Assembly (NCBI RefSeq): GCF_032104385.1
Contig: NZ_DAMCHJ010000013.1
Coordinates: 1-64,000 of the forward strand
Direction: 5' to 3'
DNA from: Tissierella sp032104385
GTDB lineage: Bacteria > Bacillota > Clostridia > Tissierellales > Tissierellaceae
Length of the DNA: 64,000 nt
Shown here piece by piece: positions 46,746 through 55,398 of this stretch. Position 1 is the first letter of the stretch, and each line of letters starts with the position of its first letter. Below the pieces are notes generated by a model. That model made no database searches, had not been told where the DNA came from, and was given only the letters and a program-made list of their open reading frames with translations. A program made the position numbers and the translations under genes.

Positions 46746-47186
46746 TTAGTTGTTAATCGTTGAAGTGCAGTTTGGGCACTTTGTTGCATCTAAATGAATT
46801 TCTGTGTAGCAATATGGACAAGTCTTTGTAGCAGGTGCTGCTTCAACTACTTCTTCTTTTTTCTTAAATCTATTTAATTGTCTAATAACTATAAATATAG
46901 AAAAAGAAATAATTAAAAATTCAATAATGGTATTAATAAATATTCCATAGTTTAATGTTGGAACTGTTGCTTTTTGAGCAGCTTCTAAAGATGGATAGTG
47001 GTTACCATCTAAACTAATAAATAAATTTGTAAAGTCTACCTTTCCTATTAACAGTCCAATTACTGGCATTACCATATCATTGACCAAGGAGGTAACTATC
47101 TTACCAAAAGCTCCACCTATGATTACACCAACTGCTAAGTCTATTACATTTCCCTTTACTGCAAACTCTTTAAATTCTTTAAACAT
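46746..47186 (-). CDS. mscL: Large-conductance mechanosensitive channel with C-terminal zinc ribbon
   Basis: 146 aa. It opens under membrane tension to release osmolytes. The N-terminal helix and TM1 are conserved (FKEFAVKGNVIDLAVGVIIG), as is MVMPVIGLLIG, and TM2 covers about 80-103. In place of the usual short C-terminal helix there is a zinc ribbon, CPYCYTEIHLDATKCPNC (about 124-141). AAAGGAGGGG precedes the ATG. The zinc ribbon could alter oligomer packing at the cytoplasmic end. Confidence 0.93.
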   Translation of the reverse strand: MFKEFKEFAVKGNVIDLAVGVIIGGAFGKIVTSLVNDMVMPVIGLLIGKVDFTNLFISLDGNHYPSLEAAQKATVPTLNYGIFINTIIEFLIISFSIFIVIRQLNRFKKKEEVVEAAPATKTCPYCYTEIHLDATKCPNCTSTINN

Positions 47187-47233
47187 ATTTTCCCCTCCTT
47201 TAATTTTATTTAAAATATACCCTAAATATTATA

Positions 47234-47268
47234 ATAGAAACTCCGATTTTGCAAATCGGAGTTTCTAT
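47234..47268. terminator. Terminator after cysteine desulfidase gene
   Basis: Perfect 16-bp stem (ATAGAAACTCCGATTT with AAATCGGAGTTTCTAT) and a 3-nt loop, ending 5 bp before the cdsB stop. The following run is T/A-rich on the minus strand. Confidence 0.85.
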
Positions 47269-47272
47269 ATTA

Positions 47273-48550
47273 TTAGATTAATTTTATTATTACATCATCA
47301 GTTTGGGAAAGTCCCTCTGTACATAAGATACCTACTTTTTCTATAGTTTCTTCAATATCTTTACCAATAATTCCAATACCTGGTTTTACTATTACATTTT
47401 CTAAGGCTAGATATGCAGATAATACTGCTTCTCCAGCTGAGGTTGATAATTTAAAAGAACAAGTTTCCTTAGCTCCATCACATATCATACCAGTTAAATT
47501 AGATAGGATATTTTTTGCAGCTCCACTAATTTGTTCATCATTTCCCCCAAGCATCCAAGTAATACCAACAGCCGCACCAACTCCAGCAGCTATTGCACAT
47601 CCACACATTGATGATAGTTTACCAGTATAAATTTTTATATATTTATTTACTACATGAGCAAAAAATACTGCCTTCAATAATTTTTCCTCTTCAATATTAT
47701 TTTCTTCTGCTACTGCAACTATAGGTAATACTACTCCTAATCCTTGATTACCACTTCCTGCACTTGTCATTATTGGACAGTTTCCACCGCCCATTCTAAT
47801 ATCAGCAGATGCTGCTGTAAGAATTCTAGCCTTTGTAAATACATCTGTTTCAAGTTTATTATCTCCCTGTAACTTATTCAAGGTATATCCTAAATTTAAT
47901 CCTTTATTGAAATTTAATCCTCTATATGCAGCTTCTTTATTCATATTTATTCCATCTTTAATAAATGAGATATCTTCTAGAGAAAGAGCCTCTACAATTT
48001 TTCTTATATCTTCAAATGTCATCTCTTTTAAAACATTAAATGAAATATTTTCATCCTTCTCTAGAACATCTTTATACACTATTTCTCCATTTACCTTAAC
48101 CATTTCTATATGATTATGACTATCCTTTAATATGACTTCTATATTTTGCTCTTTAGATGTTAAGTGAACTTCCACATACACAGCCGGACTACTTTCTAAA
48201 TATCCCACTGTAATTTTTCCTTCTTCTATTAATTTATGAGCTAAATTAATATGCTCTTTATTAACATCCTTAAGTACCATTAGTCCATCATCAGGATTTC
48301 CTGCAATGATTCCCAATGCTGCCGCTAAATCAAGTCCCCATTCTTCTGTATTTGGTATAATAACAGATTTACCATTCTTAAATATACTTTTACTTACTAA
48401 GACTGCTACTTTCTCTATATTAGTATCTATATACTTCTTACCAGTAGCAGCTGCATAGGCTACTGCCACTGGCTCTGTACATCCTATAGCTGGCACAGTC
48501 TCCTTCTTCACTATATTCAATAAATACTGTTTCTTTTCTTCATTTATCAT
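47273..48550 (-). CDS. cdsB: L-cysteine desulfidase
   Basis: 425 aa from the ATG at 48550 (GAGGGGTG 8 bases upstream). UPF0597/CyuA family: an oxygen-sensitive [4Fe-4S] enzyme splitting L-cysteine to pyruvate, ammonia and sulfide. Likely cluster cysteines lie in PAIGCTEPVAVAYA, SSMCGCAIAAGVGAAVG and GMICDGAKETCS. A consensus sigma-54 promoter lies about 56 bp upstream and the activator gene is next door, as in the C. difficile cdsR-cdsB pair. A related serine dehydratase activity is possible. Confidence 0.88.
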   Translation of the reverse strand: MINEEKKQYLLNIVKKETVPAIGCTEPVAVAYAAATGKKYIDTNIEKVAVLVSKSIFKNGKSVIIPNTEEWGLDLAAALGIIAGNPDDGLMVLKDVNKEHINLAHKLIEEGKITVGYLESSPAVYVEVHLTSKEQNIEVILKDSHNHIEMVKVNGEIVYKDVLEKDENISFNVLKEMTFEDIRKIVEALSLEDISFIKDGINMNKEAAYRGLNFNKGLNLGYTLNKLQGDNKLETDVFTKARILTAASADIRMGGGNCPIMTSAGSGNQGLGVVLPIVAVAEENNIEEEKLLKAVFFAHVVNKYIKIYTGKLSSMCGCAIAAGVGAAVGITWMLGGNDEQISGAAKNILSNLTGMICDGAKETCSFKLSTSAGEAVLSAYLALENVIVKPGIGIIGKDIEETIEKVGILCTEGLSQTDDVIIKLI

Positions 48551-48605
48551 GAAATTTACACCCCTCTTTTGTAAAATATATATAATAATTGTCATAAGTT
48601 ATTGA

Positions 48606-48621
48606 TGCAATTTCTATGCCA
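48606..48621 (-). promoter_or_regulatory. Sigma-54 promoter of cdsB
   Basis: On the minus strand this reads TGGCAT-N5-TTGCA, identical in both boxes to the promoter at 21359-21374. Confidence 0.9.
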
Positions 48622-48635
48622 ATATTGTTTAACAA

Positions 48636-48666
48636 AGAAAAAACTCCTATAGGTAGCCATAGGAGT
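48636..48666 (-). terminator. Terminator after cdsR
   Basis: ACTCCTAT (48643-48650) pairs with ATAGGAGT (48659-48666) and is followed by TTTTTTC on the minus strand, closing the regulator transcript before the cdsB promoter. Confidence 0.8.
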
Positions 48667-48705
48667 AAATCCAAGATTTATTTTTATATTTTATATTTAT
48701 ATTTT

Positions 48706-48721
48706 TTTGCATCCTTGCAAA
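48706..48721. promoter_or_regulatory. Candidate CdsR binding site 1
   Basis: TTTGCA-N4-TGCAAA dyad about 85 bp upstream of the cdsB -24 element. The same pattern recurs at 48774-48789. Confidence 0.65.
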
Positions 48722-48773
48722 TTAATCTAATTACATAAATCACCATGAGCAAATATCCCTTACTTTAGGTTTA

Positions 48774-48789
48774 TTTGCATTTATGCAAA
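48774..48789. promoter_or_regulatory. Candidate CdsR binding site 2
   Basis: TTTGCA-N4-TGCAAA again, here extended to perfect 10-bp arms (TTATTTGCAT and ATGCAAATAA, 48771-48792), about 150 bp upstream of the promoter. Confidence 0.7.
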
Positions 48790-48799
48790 TAATTTCTCA

Positions 48800-50566
48800 T
48801 TACTGCAAATTATATTTCGTTAATTTTCTATATAGAGTCGAGAGATTTATATCTAATATTTCAGCTATTAACTCTTTATCCTTAGTAGAAGAACCATATT
48901 CTTTAAGATATCTCTCCAATATATCTTTTTCATACTTATCAACCATATCTTTTAAAGTCTTTTCATGACTACATCCTATACATTTTTCATTGCATAAATA
49001 GTCCTTTACATTCATAGGTAAGGCATCATATGAAATTTCTTCTTCCTTAGCCATATTAACCAGATATTCTACGGTGTTTTCTAGCTCTCTAATATTACCA
49101 GGCCAATGATATTTATGGAATGCTTCTTTTATCTCCTTAGAATAGAACTTTTTTTCTTTTTCTAATTTTAAGCAATTTTTATTGAGTAAATTTTCGCTTA
49201 ATAACTCTATATCTTCCTGTCTTTCTCTTAGTGGGGGAATAATTATAGGTATTACATTTAATCTATAATATAAATCCTCTCTAAATTCTCCACTATAAAC
49301 CATTTCTTCTAAATTTCTATTTGTAGCAGCTATTAGTCTAAAACTGATATTGATTAATTCCTTCCCTCCAACTCTCATAAATGATTGTTCTTGCAATACT
49401 CTGAGAAGCTTAGGCTGAAGATGAATTGGCAGATCCCCTATTTCATCTAAAAATAAGGTACCACCATTTGCTAATTCAAATTTCCCCATCTTTCCTTCTT
49501 TTTTTGCCCCCGTAAAGGCTCCCTCTTCATATCCAAATAACTCAGATTCCAAGAGATTATCTGGAATAGATGCACAGTTTATAGCTATAAAGGGAGCTTT
49601 ATTTCTATCACTTTCATAATGAATTGCTCTAGCAAAAAGCTCTTTACCAGTACCACTTTCTCCCCTTAATAATACTGTGGATTCACTAGGTGCAATATTT
49701 TTCGCTATTGATTTCACTTCTAACATTTTAGGACTATTTCCTAATATATCTTTAAAGGTTACCTTTCTTTCCCCTTCCATTAGTTTATAAGCGTTTCTTA
49801 CCATATCGAAGGTTCTTTGAATTTCCAAAATGTTGCTAACTGTCTTTCCCTCTACTATAACTGGAATATTTCTTATAATAAAACTATTCTTCTTATTACC
49901 TATTTTTATCTTTTTCTCTATAGAAAAACTTTCTTCTCCCTTTTCCTTTAAATATGGAAATATTTTATCTATATTAGTATCTATTAATTTATATTTGTCT
50001 TTTACAAGATAATTTTCTATATTAGAATTAACAAATTTTATATTACCGTTTTCATCAGTACATATAATTCCTTTATCTAAACTATCTATTATCATCCTAG
50101 TTTCTTCATGTTGAATAGTAATACTGTTTATAGTTTCATAATAATTGATATTTCCAACTATTAGATCAGATAATCTGCTTAAAAAAATCAAAAGATCTTC
50201 TTTTTGTTCTTGAATTTTCTTTTTTTGATAATTTTTAAAGGCTATAAGCCCTATTACTCCCACTAACTTATCATTATTTAATATTGGATATCCTAAAGTT
50301 GCCATTTCAGAGCAACTTCCTTTTAAACTACAACTGAAACATTGTTTACTTATATTTGGTTTATTTATTACTTGAGGTTTTTTAGTTTCAGCAACCACCT
50401 CAAAGGAACAACTATTTGGAATCCTACTTCCTATAGAATCCCTATATTGTCCAGTAGCTGCAACTCTATACATATTTTCATCTATTATTGTTACATCTAC
50501 ATTTAATACTGCTTCGATTGCTTCTGCTACTTCTTGAACAGAATCTTGTATCCTAAACAGACTCAT
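48800..50566 (-). CDS. cdsR: Sigma-54-dependent activator of cysteine desulfidase, with two cysteine clusters
   Basis: 588 aa from the ATG at 50566 (AGGAG 8 bases upstream). The order is an N-terminal GAF-like sensor (about 10-140), a PAS domain (about 155-260), the AAA+ domain with GESGTGKE and GAFTGA, and a Fis-type helix-turn-helix (AEILDINLSTLYRKL). The sensor carries Cys53, Cys76, Cys79 and Cys85 (CFSCSLKGSC). A second group, Cys525, Cys529 and Cys532 (CNEKCIGC), lies between AAA+ and the DNA-binding domain. These could hold metal or Fe-S and sense cysteine, sulfide or redox. The adjacent cdsB has a matching promoter and dyads. Confidence 0.88.
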   Translation of the reverse strand: MSLFRIQDSVQEVAEAIEAVLNVDVTIIDENMYRVAATGQYRDSIGSRIPNSCSFEVVAETKKPQVINKPNISKQCFSCSLKGSCSEMATLGYPILNNDKLVGVIGLIAFKNYQKKKIQEQKEDLLIFLSRLSDLIVGNINYYETINSITIQHEETRMIIDSLDKGIICTDENGNIKFVNSNIENYLVKDKYKLIDTNIDKIFPYLKEKGEESFSIEKKIKIGNKKNSFIIRNIPVIVEGKTVSNILEIQRTFDMVRNAYKLMEGERKVTFKDILGNSPKMLEVKSIAKNIAPSESTVLLRGESGTGKELFARAIHYESDRNKAPFIAINCASIPDNLLESELFGYEEGAFTGAKKEGKMGKFELANGGTLFLDEIGDLPIHLQPKLLRVLQEQSFMRVGGKELINISFRLIAATNRNLEEMVYSGEFREDLYYRLNVIPIIIPPLRERQEDIELLSENLLNKNCLKLEKEKKFYSKEIKEAFHKYHWPGNIRELENTVEYLVNMAKEEEISYDALPMNVKDYLCNEKCIGCSHEKTLKDMVDKYEKDILERYLKEYGSSTKDKELIAEILDINLSTLYRKLTKYNLQ

Positions 50567-50684
50567 TTTAACCACTCCTACTGCTGCTTTATTCTTTCTG
50601 AAAAGCTAGTCCAGCTCATTTAGATACTTCTATCATACCATTTTCAGTGTAAAAATTAACTATTTTTCTTCTGATTAAATAAGA

Positions 50685-51374
50685 CTAATCATTTTTTATA
50701 TCACAGTTTATAATCCTACCATTTTTATATGTCATTATTATGGAAATTCCCGATAAATTATAAGCTTCTATCCTTATATCTTCTCCTCTTAATTTCATAC
50801 TTGATTTGTTAGTATAAATATATAAGTCATCTATCTCTAATTCTTCTTCAAGATATGTTTTTGCTACGATTTCTTGCTTAAGCATAATTCTATCTTCGGA
50901 GTCAAAAAACTTATAATAAGAAATCATTAATATTGACACAATTACAAAACCTATAATAAGTGAAATGGTTTCTTTTATTGTTGCTTTTGGTTTATATGAA
51001 TAGCTTAATATTAAATTTATTACTGATAATAATAGAAAAAGATATTGTGGGTTAATAATCATATTTTGAATAGCATTAATTAATAAATATACCATAATAG
51101 GCAGTCCTATTATATACGATGTATATTTAAACCATTCTACATCACTTCTATAATTAACTATACCTATTAATATAAAAATGCTACTACTTAAAAATACATA
51201 AAGGGTACCAATTGTTGAATCCGTTATAAAATAAGCTATTAAAAATAATAAAGAAGTAATTAATATTTCTATAAATAGTCTCATCCTATGCCAGCTTTTA
51301 TTCCTTTTCATATATAAAATTCTCTCTAATACTGCTAATCCAATTAATACTATTGATAGTATTAATACAATCAT
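50685..51374 (-). CDS. Hypothetical polytopic membrane protein
   Basis: 229 aa from the ATG at 51374. About six hydrophobic segments fill the first 160 residues (starting IVLILSIVLIGLAVLERILY). A C-terminal domain of about 60 residues follows (EIVAKTYLEEELEIDDLYIY), probably facing outward or cytoplasmic. No family recognised. It sits alone between the CdsR gene and a bile-salt-hydrolase-like gene. Confidence 0.65.
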   Translation of the reverse strand: MIVLILSIVLIGLAVLERILYMKRNKSWHRMRLFIEILITSLLFLIAYFITDSTIGTLYVFLSSSIFILIGIVNYRSDVEWFKYTSYIIGLPIMVYLLINAIQNMIINPQYLFLLLSVINLILSYSYKPKATIKETISLIIGFVIVSILMISYYKFFDSEDRIMLKQEIVAKTYLEEELEIDDLYIYTNKSSMKLRGEDIRIEAYNLSGISIIMTYKNGRIINCDIKND

Positions 51375-51443
51375 AATATCACATCCTTCCCTTGCCACTT
51401 CCCTATTCTTCTATCTATAATTGCAGACATTCTCACCAGGTGA

Positions 51444-52382
51444 TTATTTTAACTTCTCCACTATAAAATCTAAATCTAAGAAAAATGCCTGTCTTTTATC
51501 TTCATCCTCTATATCTTCAAATCCCAATTGATAAACCTTAGGATTTGTATTAGATTTCACAGTTAACAATTTATTTTTTGAATCATAGGAACAAATATAT
51601 CTAGTGTAAGTAGTTTCATTATACTTTTTATTTCTAACAAATCCATTGGGCATTGTCATTGCACTCATTATATTATAAGAATTAGAAAGCGCTTCCCTAT
51701 AACTGTTAGGTTTAACATTCATTTTAGTTAAATAAAATGCTTTAATAAATCTAGAAACAGGATCATATCCTCCTAGTAAATCTTTAGAAGAGTTAAAATC
51801 ATTGAGATTATCTAAATCCAAAACTTTTTTCAGTCTTCTAACATGGGATTCGAATCCTGGGGAATTAGTCATTACATCATATGGATTTTCATAACATATT
51901 AATTTCATTTTTTTAGGCTCAATAATAATACATCTTTTAGTAGAATCGGCAAACATAAAATGGAAGTCTGGTGATATTACACTCTCTCCCTTGTGATTTT
52001 TAGTAGATATATGAATATTCGGTAAATCTTCAATTAATTCCTCTACGGATTTGTAGTTTGCAAGTGCATAGGTGAAATAATGCAAACTAGATATATTAAC
52101 TTTTTCTGCCCTTACTTCATTAGCATAAAAATTAAATCCCGAAAAAGCATTGGTAATTCCCATCAGTCCATATTCATTTACACCGTCTTTCAATGGATCT
52201 TTGTTCTCAAAGCATATACCTAATATCTTATATTTTGAATACAAGGGATTCCCCATTAAATCATTGCAAAAATTATAATTCCTTGGTAAATAAAGCACAT
52301 TATAATTTAAAGGAATTTCATAGTCCATTGTTCTTCCCATAACACAACCATCTTTATAATCTATTTTTATACCTGTACACAT
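51444..52382 (-). CDS. Choloylglycine hydrolase / penicillin V acylase family protein
   Basis: 312 aa from the ATG at 52382, chosen because it places the nucleophile at Cys2 (MCTGIKI), exposed when the initiator Met is removed, and GAGGTGG lies upstream. The family hydrolyses linear amides such as conjugated bile salts, penicillin V or acyl-homoserine lactones. Other active-site marks are GRTMDYE near residue 18, VMTNSPGFE (the Asn near 175) and DPVSRFIKAFY (the Arg near 215-228). Bile salt versus other amide substrate cannot be decided here. Confidence 0.9.
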   Translation of the reverse strand: MCTGIKIDYKDGCVMGRTMDYEIPLNYNVLYLPRNYNFCNDLMGNPLYSKYKILGICFENKDPLKDGVNEYGLMGITNAFSGFNFYANEVRAEKVNISSLHYFTYALANYKSVEELIEDLPNIHISTKNHKGESVISPDFHFMFADSTKRCIIIEPKKMKLICYENPYDVMTNSPGFESHVRRLKKVLDLDNLNDFNSSKDLLGGYDPVSRFIKAFYLTKMNVKPNSYREALSNSYNIMSAMTMPNGFVRNKKYNETTYTRYICSYDSKNKLLTVKSNTNPKVYQLGFEDIEDEDKRQAFFLDLDFIVEKLK

Positions 52383-52598
52383 ATTGTCCACCTCATTATT
52401 CTATAAATATCTCTATATTCTATTTTTCTAAAATCCATACTTATTTATTATTTTATATAAACTTATTTACATACTACCAAACATTCAAAAACCAATCAAT
52501 ACTTGTAAGATTTATAAAAACTTCTATTTACCAGTTGTATTATTATATTAAAATGGGTATTATTTAAAATAACTAATTTATAAAAAGGAGAGTTATAT

Positions 52599-53096
52599 AT
52601 GACTAAATACCTTATACTTTACAGACATGGAATGGCAGAAGATAAGTCTAGAAATACAAACGATGATTTAAGGTCACTTTCACTTAGAGGAAAAACATTA
52701 TTAAAGAAAAGCATCTCTGGATTTAAAACGATGCTAGGTAACTCTAACAATATACAAATTTATTCTAGTCCAAAATTAAGAGCAAGACAAACTACAGAAA
52801 TTCTTTCAGAGGAACTATCTCTTGAAAATCCAATCTTCTTAGATTTTTTAGGAACAGGTGGTAACATCCGCCTAATTCGAGAACTCATGGAAAATACTGA
52901 ACCTGGTGCTACTGTCATTATAGTAGGTCAACAACCTTTCCTTTCCATATGGAGTCAAGAACTTTCAGGGATATTTCTTCCTTTTAAAAAGGGAAGTGCC
53001 GCATGCTTTAAGTTTCCTGATGAAGTTGGAGAAGTCAAAGCTCAATTAAGATGGTATCTGCAAACCCGTGATTTTGTAAAAATAGACGACAAATAA
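52599..53096 (+). CDS. SixA-like phosphohistidine phosphatase
   Basis: 165 aa histidine-phosphatase fold. The RHG motif is near the start (LILYRHGMAED, catalytic His10) and the second conserved segment is IIVGQQPFLSIW, where the usual GHxP His is replaced by Gln. SixA removes phosphate from His in phosphorelay proteins; other small phosphatases look alike. AAAAAGGAGAG precedes the ATG. Monocistronic, with a strong terminator palindrome. Confidence 0.8.
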   Translation: MTKYLILYRHGMAEDKSRNTNDDLRSLSLRGKTLLKKSISGFKTMLGNSNNIQIYSSPKLRARQTTEILSEELSLENPIFLDFLGTGGNIRLIRELMENTEPGATVIIVGQQPFLSIWSQELSGIFLPFKKGSAACFKFPDEVGEVKAQLRWYLQTRDFVKIDDK

Positions 53097-53101
53097 ATAA
53101 T

Positions 53102-53151
53102 AATAATAATGAATTCCAATGAAATATATTTCATTGGAATTCATTATTATT
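53102..53151. terminator. 50-bp perfect palindrome
   Basis: The two halves are exactly complementary through the centre (GAAATATATTTC), with TGAATTCCAAT in the left half and ATTGGAATTCA in the right. It directly follows the sixA-like stop and ends in a T-rich stretch, so it can act as a terminator. Confidence 0.8.
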
Positions 53152-53216
53152 AAATTACTATTATGATATAATATTATATTAGAAAATCTATTATATATAC
53201 GTTAGGAGGAAATTTA

Positions 53217-53645
53217 ATGTCAAATAGAAAATGTTGGAAGGAATATTTTATGGAGATTACCGAGTTAGTAGCAACTCGCTCTACCTGTGATAGAGCATTT
53301 GTTGGCTGCCTTTTGGTTAATGATGATAATAGAATTGTTTCCAGTGGCTACAATGGCTCTGTTTCAGGAAATCCCCACTGTGATGATATAGGACATACTA
53401 TGAGGGATGGTCATTGTATAGCAACAATTCATGCTGAAATAAATGCATTATTATATTGTGCTAAGGAAGGAATTTCTGTAAAGGGATGTACAGCCTATGT
53501 AACCCATTTCCCTTGTCTTAATTGCACCAAAGCATTAATACAATCTGGAATTAAACATATTTATTATAAAAATGATTATAGAATTGATGATTATGCTGTA
53601 GAATTACTTAATAAAAATGGAATTGGATTTGAGAAAATAGAATAA
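53217..53645 (+). CDS. dCMP deaminase (ComEB-like)
   Basis: 142 aa zinc deaminase. Converts dCMP to dUMP for thymidylate synthesis. The zinc motif is IHAEINALLYC with the paired PCLNCTKALIQSG, and the substrate-binding NGSVSGNPHCDD is present. AGGAGG precedes the ATG. Convergent with the RNase H gene through a shared hairpin. Confidence 0.92.
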   Translation: MSNRKCWKEYFMEITELVATRSTCDRAFVGCLLVNDDNRIVSSGYNGSVSGNPHCDDIGHTMRDGHCIATIHAEINALLYCAKEGISVKGCTAYVTHFPCLNCTKALIQSGIKHIYYKNDYRIDDYAVELLNKNGIGFEKIE

Positions 53646-53685
53646 CTGTAGTTTTTGGTGCCTGGCACCAAAAACTACAGTTATT
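53641..53685. repeat. Perfect hairpin with GGTGCC-t-GGCACC core, copy 2
   Basis: 22-bp perfect arms around T53663. The core TTTTTGGTGCCTGGCACC is identical to copy 1 at 42602-42650, while the outer stem (AATAACTGTAG with CTACAGTTATT) is different and still perfectly paired. It spans both stop codons of the convergent dCMP deaminase and RNase H genes. Confidence 0.85.
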
Positions 53686-54292
53686 ATGAAAGCATTGCTT
53701 CTTTAGCTAATTTATCTGCTTCTTCATTATATTTTATTCCTGAATGAGCCTTTACTTTTATAAATACTACATTTAATTGAGATTTTATAGAATCATAAAA
53801 TTCTTTATAAGCCTTAGTTCCATCCTTATTGGTTTTCCAATTTCCCTTTGCCCATTGTTCTATTCCAGTATAGTCAAAATGAAGATATAAAGTATCTCTC
53901 CCCTTCTCTATGGCTAACTCCATAGCTACCATAGCCCCTTTTATTTCTCCTGATACATTTCGCATCTCAGCTAAATCTTTATTATCTTCTCTGCCGCTAT
54001 AGGTTTCTTTGCCATCTTGTGTGATAAATACAACTCCATAACTATAAGACCAACTATTTATATCGAAACTTCCATCTACATAGGCTATTGCATCTTTTTC
54101 TTTTAGTTTAGTTTCGTCAAATTGTTCAGTTTCTTTATTTCCATTATTTATAAAACTCATTGCCTCTTCATATGTAGAGAATTTTTTATATTCTGCTCCC
54201 GAATATCCTCTTACTTGTTCTTCACATTTTGCCCAAGTTTCATATATACCTTGAGTTTTTCCTTTCCTTATTGCATAGTAGAATTTTGCCAC
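53684..54292 (-). CDS. rnhA: Ribonuclease H1 with N-terminal hybrid-binding domain
   Basis: 202 aa. The N-terminal viroplasmin-like domain (YYAIRKGKTQGIYETWAKCE, then GAEYKKFSTYEEAMSFI) binds RNA/DNA hybrids. The catalytic domain has the four acidic residues: Asp in YVDGSF, Glu in SGEIKGAM, Asp in LHFDYTG and Asp in NEEADKLAKEA. It removes RNA from hybrids in replication and repair. GTG start with GAGGTG upstream. Confidence 0.92.
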   Translation of the reverse strand: MAKFYYAIRKGKTQGIYETWAKCEEQVRGYSGAEYKKFSTYEEAMSFINNGNKETEQFDETKLKEKDAIAYVDGSFDINSWSYSYGVVFITQDGKETYSGREDNKDLAEMRNVSGEIKGAMVAMELAIEKGRDTLYLHFDYTGIEQWAKGNWKTNKDGTKAYKEFYDSIKSQLNVVFIKVKAHSGIKYNEEADKLAKEAMLS

Positions 54293-54434
54293 TTCTTCAC
54301 CTCTTTTTGGATAATATATTATTATAACATAATATCATTGTTTTAATTATGAATAATTAATATTTTCTTCTAACAAAGTAATATAATCAATGATATAATA
54401 TAGTAGATAATATGTCTAAGGAGGGAATTTGCTA

Positions 54435-55340
54435 ATGGATATTAACTTAATAGGAGTACCATTAAAATATGGTTGTGATAGGGATGGTGCTCAATTAGGA
54501 CCTGCTACACTTAGGGAAAAGGGAATTATAGATATTATTAAAAAAAATGGACATAATGTTCATGATATGGGTGATATATATATTCCTTATGTCTTACCTG
54601 AGGACAAATACAAAGATCACCCAAAAATGAAATACCTAAATACTATAGCAGAAATCAATTGTAATTTAGCAAATAATGTGTACTGTTCTCTTATGGGGGA
54701 AAACTTTCCATTTGTTATTGGTGGAGATCATGCTTTAGGCGCAGGAAGCATTGCTGGTGCTAGCAAATTTTTTGATAATTTAGCCGTAATATGGATAGAT
54801 GCCCATGGAGATATAAACACCTTTGAAACTTCACCTTCTGGGAATATACATGGAATGCCCTTATCAGCTTCTATGAATGTTGGACATCATATACTTACAA
54901 GTATTTATTATGACAAAATCAAGGTAAAACCGGAGAATGTTTATATCCTTGGTGGTAGAGATATTGATCCTGGTGAATTTGCTTTAGCAGATGAGTTAAA
55001 TCTCAATATGTATACTATGGATATAGTACGTGAAAGAGGACTAGATAATATATTAAAAGAAATTATTCATAAGATAAAAGCTTCCAATGTAGATGGAGTT
55101 CATATAAGTTTTGATATAGATGTCCTTGATTCATCTCTTGTTCCTGGCACTGGAACTCCAGTAGCTGAGGGATTTAATATGAATGAATGTAAAGAAGTCT
55201 TCAATGCTCTATTAGATGAAAAATTTGTTACTTCCATGGATTTTGTAGAGTTAAATCCAAAAATTGATAATGAGGATGGAAGAACAACTAAAAATTGTAT
55301 AGAAATGTTAGAGCATATATTTAAAACAATTAATGGTTAA
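54435..55340 (+). CDS. rocF: Arginase
   Basis: 301 aa, normal length. It hydrolyses arginine to ornithine and urea at a dinuclear manganese site. The metal motifs are GGDHALGAGS, WIDAHGDINT and SFDIDVLDSSLVPGTGTPV. The N-terminus (INLIGVPLKYGCDRDGAQLGP) is typical of arginase rather than agmatinase. The ATG at 54435 has GGAGG 10 bases upstream; a TTG at 54429 is possible. Monocistronic. Confidence 0.92.
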   Translation: MDINLIGVPLKYGCDRDGAQLGPATLREKGIIDIIKKNGHNVHDMGDIYIPYVLPEDKYKDHPKMKYLNTIAEINCNLANNVYCSLMGENFPFVIGGDHALGAGSIAGASKFFDNLAVIWIDAHGDINTFETSPSGNIHGMPLSASMNVGHHILTSIYYDKIKVKPENVYILGGRDIDPGEFALADELNLNMYTMDIVRERGLDNILKEIIHKIKASNVDGVHISFDIDVLDSSLVPGTGTPVAEGFNMNECKEVFNALLDEKFVTSMDFVELNPKIDNEDGRTTKNCIEMLEHIFKTING

Positions 55341-55352
55341 TAAAAAACTTTA

Positions 55353-55390
55353 CAGGAGAGAACCTATTCTTATATATAGGTTCTCTCCTG
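55353..55390. terminator. Bidirectional terminator
   Basis: CAGGAGAGAACCTAT (55353-55367) pairs with ATAGGTTCTCTCCTG (55376-55390) between the convergent arginase and ResA-like genes. Confidence 0.88.
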
Positions 55391-55398
55391 TTTTCCTT

